Shown: positions 58,755-64,000 of the stretch, piece after piece
Layout: the number at the start of each line of letters is the position of its first letter
Numbering within the stretch: position 1 is the first letter of the stretch
Assembly (NCBI RefSeq): GCF_001010285.1
Contig: NZ_CP011104.1
Span: 4,960,001 to 5,024,000 of the forward strand
Length of the DNA stretch: 64,000 nt
Origin: Photorhabdus thracensis
GTDB taxonomy: Bacteria; Pseudomonadota; Gammaproteobacteria; Enterobacterales; Enterobacteriaceae
Direction: 5' to 3'
Position numbers and translations under genes: made by a program
Notes under the pieces: model-generated
Told to the model about the DNA's origin: nothing
Seen by the model: only the letters and a program-made list of their open reading frames with translations
Databases searched by the model: none

Positions 58755-58801
58755 TAGTCATTAGCATGTTCATCAGGAATACAAAATTATCATTATCACA
58801 A

Positions 58802-59635
58802 TTAAATAGTGTTTCCTTGCCGATAAGCCAGAGCAACTGCCAAAGATTGCACTAAACACAACGTTGCAGACAGGGAACGAAATGCATCCACCTGTGCTTC
58901 TTTAACCACAAAGCAGACATCACTGAAACTGGCAAGAGGGCTAATCTGACTATCAGTAATCACTATCTGTTTTGCCCCTGCCTTCACCGCCCTCTCACTG
59001 ATCATCAATGTTTCTTCTGCATAAGGGGTAAAGCTGATTGAAACGACAACATCTTCTTGCCCAATTAAGTTAATCTGCTCCCTGAACATCCCCCCCAAAC
59101 CATCCACTAATAATGGACGACATTCCAGATGACTCAATGCATAAGAAAGATAAACAGCCACACTGAAAGAACGGCGCAGCCCAATAATGTAGATATTCTT
59201 AGCCTGAGCCAATAAATCTACCGCGTTTTTTAAATCTTCAGGGGCTGTTCGGGTAGCCAGCTGTTGCATAGCCTGCACATTAGAACGGGCAAATTCCTGC
59301 AAAATATGTTGTGGATCTTCCAACGGCTCCTGCTCACCATCCAATTCCCTGAATAATCTGGCTCTGTCTGCATAACTGGCAGTTTCTTCTACCATATGCA
59401 CACGAAATAGCTGTTTCATCTCATTAAAGCCACTGAAATTAAACGCATTAGCGAAACGAATTAATGTTGATGGAGGAACATCAGCTTCTCTGGCTATCAC
59501 AGCAACAGTATCAAAAGCCACACTATTGGTATTATCCAGCACATACTGGGCTACTTGTTGCAAGCGTTTACTCAATTCACCATAGCGTGAACGGACTTGT
59601 TCTTGAAATTCATTCAGATTCGATGCTACAGACAT
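58802..59635 (-). CDS. iolR: RpiR/MurR-family regulator of the inositol genes
   Basis: The 277-aa protein has an N-terminal RpiR-type HTH (VAVIAREADVPPSTLIRFAN and FSGFNEMKQLF) and a C-terminal SIS sugar-phosphate-binding domain (KNIYIIGLRRSFSVAVYLSYAL, EDVVVSISFTPYAEETL, QIVITDSQISPLASF). It is divergent from iolA with a 303-bp intergenic region containing inverted repeats. In Salmonella the inositol repressor IolR is also an RpiR-family protein, so by family and position this is the likely repressor of iol genes; effector not shown by sequence. Confidence 0.82.
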   Translation of the reverse strand: MSVASNLNEFQEQVRSRYGELSKRLQQVAQYVLDNTNSVAFDTVAVIAREADVPPSTLIRFANAFNFSGFNEMKQLFRVHMVEETASYADRARLFRELDGEQEPLEDPQHILQEFARSNVQAMQQLATRTAPEDLKNAVDLLAQAKNIYIIGLRRSFSVAVYLSYALSHLECRPLLVDGLGGMFREQINLIGQEDVVVSISFTPYAEETLMISERAVKAGAKQIVITDSQISPLASFSDVCFVVKEAQVDAFRSLSATLCLVQSLAVALAYRQGNTI

Positions 59636-59696
59636 AAATCCCCCATAAAATTTATTGCCGGTAATTGTAATAGTTTTATCCTATAAGATGAATCAT

Positions 59697-59724
59697 ATTT
59701 CATTTTTATAGTTGAGAATGAAAT
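59697..59724. promoter_or_regulatory. Candidate operator (IolR-like) near the regulator gene
   Basis: ATTTCAT (59697-59703) and ATGAAAT (59718-59724) form an inverted repeat with a 14-base centre, 62 bp upstream of the regulator's start. The same half-site recurs before iolA. Confidence 0.45.
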
Positions 59725-59859
59725 ACATAATCCACTCATTGTAATGGTTTATTATTATAATGATATTGATTAACAACTAATTAGTCACCGAATTACCTGT
59801 TATTCATAAAACATTACTTCGATCACACTAATTACTTATCGTTCCAAATATGATTGAAA

Positions 59860-59877
59860 ATGAAACAAATATTTCAT
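59860..59877. promoter_or_regulatory. Candidate operator (IolR-like) before iolA
   Basis: ATGAAAC (59860-59866) and ATTTCAT (59871-59877) form a near-perfect inverted repeat about 62 bp upstream of the iolA start. It shares its half-site with 59697-59724, so the two may be bound by one divergent regulator. Confidence 0.45.
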
Positions 59878-59938
59878 ATATCTATTATCAAAGTTTCTGA
59901 TTCAGTACAAACATTAAGATCTGTAAGAGAGGCTCAGA

Positions 59939-61450
59939 ATGGAACAAATAAAGAATTATGTTAGCGGGCAACTCATTCCTAGTCACAGCGCCCGTTTTTC
60001 TCCTGTTTTCAATCCAGCAACGGGAAAACAGATACGTCAGGTAGCACTAAGCACAGCTTATGAAGTTGAACAAGCAATTGAAACTGCTCATCAGGCTTAC
60101 AGCGGATGGTCTAAAATTTCACCGCTTAAACGCGCCCGTGTGATGTTCCAGTTCAAAACCTTGCTGGAAGCCAATATAGACAAATTAGCGCGATTGATTT
60201 CAGAAGAACATGGAAAAATCTACTCAGATGCCATCGGTGAATTAACCCGTGGCCTAGAAGTTGTTGAATTTGCCTGCGGCATTCCTCATTTGCAAAAAGG
60301 TGAACATTCCGCTAATACCGGAACAGGCATTGATAGCCACTCATTGATGCAGCCTTTGGGGGTTTGTGCGGGTATTACCCCTTTCAACTTCCCGGCAATG
60401 GTTCCTATGTGGATGTTCCCCATCGCGCTGGCTACAGGGAACACTTTCGTATTGAAGCCTTCAGAAAAAGATCCTTCTGTTGCTGTTGAATTAGCTCTGC
60501 TGCTTAAACAAGCCGGTTTACCCGATGGTGTATTTAATGTTGTCAACGGGGATAAAGAAGCAGTCGATGTCCTGCTAACTGATCCGAGAGTACAGGCCGT
60601 TAGCTTTGTTGGTTCTACCCCCATTGCCGAATACATCTATACGACCGCCTCTGCACATGGGAAACGTTGTCAGGCACTGGGCGGAGCAAAAAACCACTGT
60701 ATTCTCATGCCGGATGCTGACCTTGATATGGCTTGTAACGCAATTATAGGCGCGGCTTTTGGGGCAGCAGGTGAACGTTGCATGGCACTGTCTGTTGTAT
60801 TAGCGGTTGGGGATGAAACAGCAGATGCTCTGATTGCAAAACTACATCAGCAGATCAGCAAAATGTCTGTCGGACCCGCTATTAATGAAGGCAAAGAGAA
60901 TGATATGGGTCCGGTTATCTCGGCCCAACACAAAGCCAAAATCTGTGACTATATCGCCAGTGGCGAAAAACAAGGAGCCAGCCTATTGATCGATGGCCGT
61001 CAACTCAACGTTCCCGGTTATGAAAATGGCTATTTTATCGGCCCGACGCTGTTTGATAACGTCACGCCAGAGATGAAAATATATCAGGAAGAGATTTTCG
61101 GCCCAGTCCTAGCCATTGTTCGTGTACCTGATTATGCCACCGCACTAACGTTAATTAATCACCATCAGTATGGTAACGGTACCGCCATATTCACCTGCGA
61201 TGGAGAAACCGCCCGCCAATTCAGCGAAGATGTACAGGCCGGTATGGTCGGCATTAATGTCCCAATTCCGGTGCCTATGGCATTCCACAGCTTTGGTGGC
61301 TGGAAACGTTCGATTTTTGGTCCACTCAACGTTCATGGCAATGACGGTGTTCGTTTCTACACCCGCATGAAAACAGTCACCAGCCGCTGGCCGGAAAGTA
61401 TCAGGTTAGAACATCATTCCAGCAGTTTTATCATGCCAACGATGGAATAA
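59939..61450 (+). CDS. iolA: Methylmalonate-/malonate-semialdehyde dehydrogenase (CoA-acylating)
   Basis: IolA converts malonic semialdehyde to acetyl-CoA and CO2 with NAD, the last step of myo-inositol breakdown. This 503-aa aldehyde dehydrogenase has the N-terminal substrate region ([19 protein letters not shown]), the NAD-binding segment [14 protein letters not shown] and the catalytic Cys in [13 protein letters not shown]. The final [24 protein letters not shown] is characteristic of the MmsA/IolA group. Divergent from the RpiR-type gene; iolD begins immediately after. Confidence 0.93.
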   Translation: MEQIKNYVSGQLIPSHSARFSPVFNPATGKQIRQVALSTAYEVEQAIETAHQAYSGWSKISPLKRARVMFQFKTLLEANIDKLARLISEEHGKIYSDAIGELTRGLEVVEFACGIPHLQKGEHSANTGTGIDSHSLMQPLGVCAGITPFNFPAMVPMWMFPIALATGNTFVLKPSEKDPSVAVELALLLKQAGLPDGVFNVVNGDKEAVDVLLTDPRVQAVSFVGSTPIAEYIYTTASAHGKRCQALGGAKNHCILMPDADLDMACNAIIGAAFGAAGERCMALSVVLAVGDETADALIAKLHQQISKMSVGPAINEGKENDMGPVISAQHKAKICDYIASGEKQGASLLIDGRQLNVPGYENGYFIGPTLFDNVTPEMKIYQEEIFGPVLAIVRVPDYATALTLINHHQYGNGTAIFTCDGETARQFSEDVQAGMVGINVPIPVPMAFHSFGGWKRSIFGPLNVHGNDGVRFYTRMKTVTSRWPESIRLEHHSSSFIMPTME

Positions 61451-61466
61451 AGTGGAGCTCTGTGAA

Positions 61467-63401
61467 ATGAACAAATCAACAATGACAACCGCTCAAGCAT
61501 TGGTGAAATTCCTGAATCAACAATATGTGGAAGTAGATGGAGAACAATACCCATTCATCAGAGGCGTTTTTACCATTTTCGGTCATGGTAATGTTGTCGG
61601 ATTAGGGCAAGCACTGGAGCAAGATCCCGGTCACTTGACAGTTTACCAGGGATGCAATGAGCAAGGCATGGCTCATATCGCAACCGGTTTTGCTAAACAG
61701 AAAAAGCGCAAACAGATTTTTGCCGTGACCTCATCTGTCGGCCCTGGCTCCGCCAATATGGTAACAGCCGCTGCAACCGCCACAGCTAACCGGATCCCGC
61801 TGTTGCTATTACCCGGTGATCTATTCGCCTGCCGCCAGCCTGATCCGGTCTTACAGCAAGTTGAACAATTCCATGACTATACCATCAGCACAAATGACTG
61901 TTTCCGCCCTGTTTCCCGTTACTGGGATCGTATCTCCAGGCCAGAACAACTCATGAGCGCGATGATTAATGCCATGCGGGTTCTGACCGATCCCGCGGAT
62001 ACAGGCGCTGTCACAATTTGTCTGCCGCAGGATGTTCAAGGGGAAATTTGGGATTTTCCGGACTACTTCTTCCAAAAACGGCTTCATCGTATTGAACGCC
62101 GCCCGGCATCTGTCGCCATGATCAACGATGCGGTGACACTAATAAGCCGTAAGAAAAAGCCTTTGTTAATCTGCGGTGGCGGCGTGCGCTATTCAGAAGC
62201 ACATGACGCTTTCCGTCAGTTTGCAGAAAACTTCAATATCCCTTTTGCTGAAACACAGGCAGGTAAAAGTGCTGTGGTTGCCGACCATCCACTTAATTGT
62301 GGTGGTTTAGGAACAACAGGCTGTCTTGCAGCCAACCTGATAGCCAAAGAAGCCGATTTGATTATTGGTGTCGGCACCCGGTTTACTGATTTCACAACTG
62401 CATCCAAATCCCTGTTTCAGAATCCAGATGTTGAATTTCTCACTATCAACGTCGCGGAATTCGACGCCTGTAAACTGGATGCGCTTCCTGTCGTGGCAGA
62501 TGCCCGGGCAGGATTAAATACCATTGCAGAGCAGCTTATTCAATCGAGTTATCGCAGTAGTTATCAAGATGAAATTCCTCAGGCGCGAGCAGTGTGGCGA
62601 AAAGAGTTAAATCGTCTGTTAGAAGTGCAGTATCAGGAAGGTTTTACTCCAGAAATCCCCGGTCATCTTGATGATAAATTAGAAGAGTACAGCCAAACAT
62701 TACAAACCCGCCTGACACAGACTAGGGTATTGGGATTATTGGATAAACACCTTGAACCCGAAGCGATTATTGTTGGTGCGGCGGGTTCCCTGCCCGGCGA
62801 CTTACAGCGGGTATGGCAGCCGAAACAACCGGATACTTACCATCTTGAGTATGGCTATTCTTGTATGGGCTATGAGATAGCCGCGGCTATTGGCGCCAAA
62901 CTCGCCTGCCCTGACCAACCCGTTTATGCCATAGCGGGTGATGGCTCTTATATGATGCTTCATTCGGAGCTGCAAACCGCGGTACAGGAAAATATCAAGA
63001 TCACCGTGTTGCTGTTTGATAACGCGGGATTCGGCTGTATCAACAACCTGCAAATGAGCCAAGGGATGGGCAGTTTTGGCACAGAAAACCGTTACCGGAA
63101 TCCAGAAAGTGGTTACATGGATGGAAAACTGATTAAAGTCGATTTTGCCAAAAATGCAGAAAGCTACGGCTGCAAAAGTTACAACGTTCACGATGAACAG
63201 CAACTGTTTTACGCGTTACAGGAAGCGAGAAAACAGACCATACCCGTGTTGATAGATATTAAAGTATTGCCTAAAACCATGACACATGGCTATGAATCAT
63301 GGTGGCGAATAGGAACGGCACAGGTAGCCGAGAATCCAGCTATAGAATCTGCATCAAAGAAAATAAAGGAGATGGTTGCAACCAAAATACGTCAGTATTA
63401 A
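61467..63401 (+). CDS. iolD: 3D-(3,5/4)-trihydroxycyclohexane-1,2-dione hydrolase
   Basis: IolD is a ThDP enzyme that opens the ring of the diketo intermediate of myo-inositol breakdown. It has an acetolactate-synthase-like fold: PYR domain with [18 protein letters not shown] (the ThDP glutamate), central Rossmann domain, and PP domain with the motif [16 protein letters not shown] followed by the metal-binding [11 protein letters not shown]. Length is 644 aa from ATG 61467, chosen because GGAG lies 9 bases before it; a GTG at 61452 would add five residues. It follows iolA by 16 bp. Confidence 0.93.
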   Translation: MNKSTMTTAQALVKFLNQQYVEVDGEQYPFIRGVFTIFGHGNVVGLGQALEQDPGHLTVYQGCNEQGMAHIATGFAKQKKRKQIFAVTSSVGPGSANMVTAAATATANRIPLLLLPGDLFACRQPDPVLQQVEQFHDYTISTNDCFRPVSRYWDRISRPEQLMSAMINAMRVLTDPADTGAVTICLPQDVQGEIWDFPDYFFQKRLHRIERRPASVAMINDAVTLISRKKKPLLICGGGVRYSEAHDAFRQFAENFNIPFAETQAGKSAVVADHPLNCGGLGTTGCLAANLIAKEADLIIGVGTRFTDFTTASKSLFQNPDVEFLTINVAEFDACKLDALPVVADARAGLNTIAEQLIQSSYRSSYQDEIPQARAVWRKELNRLLEVQYQEGFTPEIPGHLDDKLEEYSQTLQTRLTQTRVLGLLDKHLEPEAIIVGAAGSLPGDLQRVWQPKQPDTYHLEYGYSCMGYEIAAAIGAKLACPDQPVYAIAGDGSYMMLHSELQTAVQENIKITVLLFDNAGFGCINNLQMSQGMGSFGTENRYRNPESGYMDGKLIKVDFAKNAESYGCKSYNVHDEQQLFYALQEARKQTIPVLIDIKVLPKTMTHGYESWWRIGTAQVAENPAIESASKKIKEMVATKIRQY

Positions 63402-63760
63402 AAAAGTTGATGGCCTGCCAAGAGGCAGGCCACTTTTCCTAATGACTTCCGATACTATTTTTGAAATTTTTATTTCGAAAATGAATTGCTTTATCTTTTT
63501 ATTCAATCTTTATTGTTAAGCGTAGCAATGACTTAATCGAATCAGTATTTTCATTTGTTTTTAAAGGAAAAATAGTTTATTCCGGCCAGTATGAATCTTA
63601 CTTTACGTGATCTGTTTAACATAAATTTAATATTATGATTACAAAATGCTATCCGGCACACAAAAATATAATTTCCAAATATAGTTAAATTGAAATAAAT
63701 GTTTTATTTGATATATTCCTGAATATCCCACAAGCAGTACCCAGGTATCAAGGAGCATCT
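63402..63760. other. Spacer between iolD and iolG with terminator and A+T-rich promoter region
   Basis: The left end holds a terminator hairpin (63411-63432). The rest is A+T-rich. Several half-sites like TTGAAATA and TTTATTTGATA occur around 63690-63718 and may form another regulator site, but none is a clear palindrome. The ribosome site AGGAG precedes iolG. So iolG probably has its own promoter. Confidence 0.5.
63411..63432 (+). terminator. Rho-independent terminator after iolD
   Basis: TGGCCTGCC (63411-63419) pairs with GGCAGGCCA (63424-63432) around an AAGA loop, followed by CTTTTCC. Confidence 0.75.
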
Positions 63761-64000
63761 ATGTTTAACATTGCATTATTTGGCGCTGGGCGTATTGGTC
63801 AGGTACATGCGGCGAATATCGCGAATCATAAAGAAACCTGCCTTTATTCCGTTGTCGATCCGAACCAAGAGAGTGCTGAATCTTTAGCACGGAAATACCA
63901 GACAAAAGTACAAGCCATTGAACAGGCAATATCTGATCCGGAAGTTCATGGTATCCTTATTGCTTCAGCGACGGACACTCATGCAGATCTCATCGAACTC
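63761..64000 (+). CDS. iolG: myo-Inositol 2-dehydrogenase, 3' end outside window
   Basis: The first 80 residues read MFNIALFGAGRIGQVHAANI, with the NAD-binding motif GAGRIGQVH and then VVDPNQESAESLARKY and GILIASATDTHADLIEL. This is the N-terminal Rossmann domain of the GFO/IDH/MocA family. Next to iolA-iolD it is most likely inositol 2-dehydrogenase, which oxidises myo-inositol to scyllo-inosose. AAGGAG precedes ATG 63761. The catalytic C-terminal half is outside the window. Confidence 0.85.
   Translation, partial: MFNIALFGAGRIGQVHAANIANHKETCLYSVVDPNQESAESLARKYQTKVQAIEQAISDPEVHGILIASATDTHADLIEL

Noticed and set aside
1..64000. CRISPR arrays, phage modules, rRNA genes
   Set aside because: No regularly spaced repeats, no phage structural genes and no rRNA sequence were seen.

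Overview
The window looks like a chromosome segment of Photorhabdus (Morganellaceae, Enterobacterales). The pointers are enterobacterial housekeeping genes (flhDC/mot/che, pyrC, bssS, trhO, lpxL, ylaC, tRNA-Asn), very A+T-rich spacers, a fused branched-chain 2-oxoacid dehydrogenase, and a five-gene cluster matching the glidobactin/luminmycin (syrbactin) proteasome-inhibitor pathway known from this genus. Identification is by reading motifs; no database search was made.

Layout. (1) 1-3008, minus strand: E2 (cut by the window edge) and a fused E1 alpha/beta of a branched-chain 2-oxoacid dehydrogenase, behind an untranslated region with a 60-bp-spaced repeat. (2) 3300-9000: a decayed mobile zone with an AraC/MFS deletion scar, a TnpB-only IS200/IS605-type element, a RafY-like sugar porin and an IS30 transposase remnant. 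(3) 9005-27316, plus strand: glbB (lysine hydroxylase), glbC (NRPS-PKS, 4183 aa), glbD (MFS exporter), glbF (starter NRPS, threonine code) and glbG (SnoaL-like). GlbF should acylate threonine. GlbC adds (hydroxy)lysine, then a second amino acid extended by malonate and reduced/dehydrated, and its thioesterase closes the ring. (4) 27564-28445: a frameshifted methyltransferase and a small neighbour. (5) 28598-40753, minus strand: flhDC, motAB, cheA, cheW, two chemoreceptors, cheR, cheB, cheY, cheZ, with a near-perfect sigma-28 promoter before the first receptor and a perfect CRP site upstream of flhDC. (6) 40754-44296: a 3.5-kb A+T-rich region without a convincing gene.

(7) 44297-50751: mgtC, a cold-shock gene, ylaC, and four tRNA-Asn genes, each with its own promoter and three with terminators. 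An unknown 356-aa gene sits between tRNA copies 1 and 2. Then comes pyrC with a leader hairpin. (8) 50953-58577: bssS, a LuxR-type regulator with a degenerate receiver, trhO, a DinI-like remnant, lpxL, a peptide transporter, a higBA locus with a stop codon in the toxin, an araC/csaA deletion scar and a small exported protein. (9) 58802-64000: an RpiR-type regulator divergent from iolA-iolD, followed by iolG (cut by the window end), a myo-inositol catabolic locus.

The most notable system is the syrbactin cluster. It is known in the genus, but this copy contains points worth checking: the A-domain codes, the dehydratase motif and the SnoaL-like protein. I did not find a wholly undescribed multi-gene system. 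The less explained items are the unknown gene in the tRNA array, the TnpB element, the in-frame stop in higB, the bkd leader repeats and the large gene-free region before flhDC.
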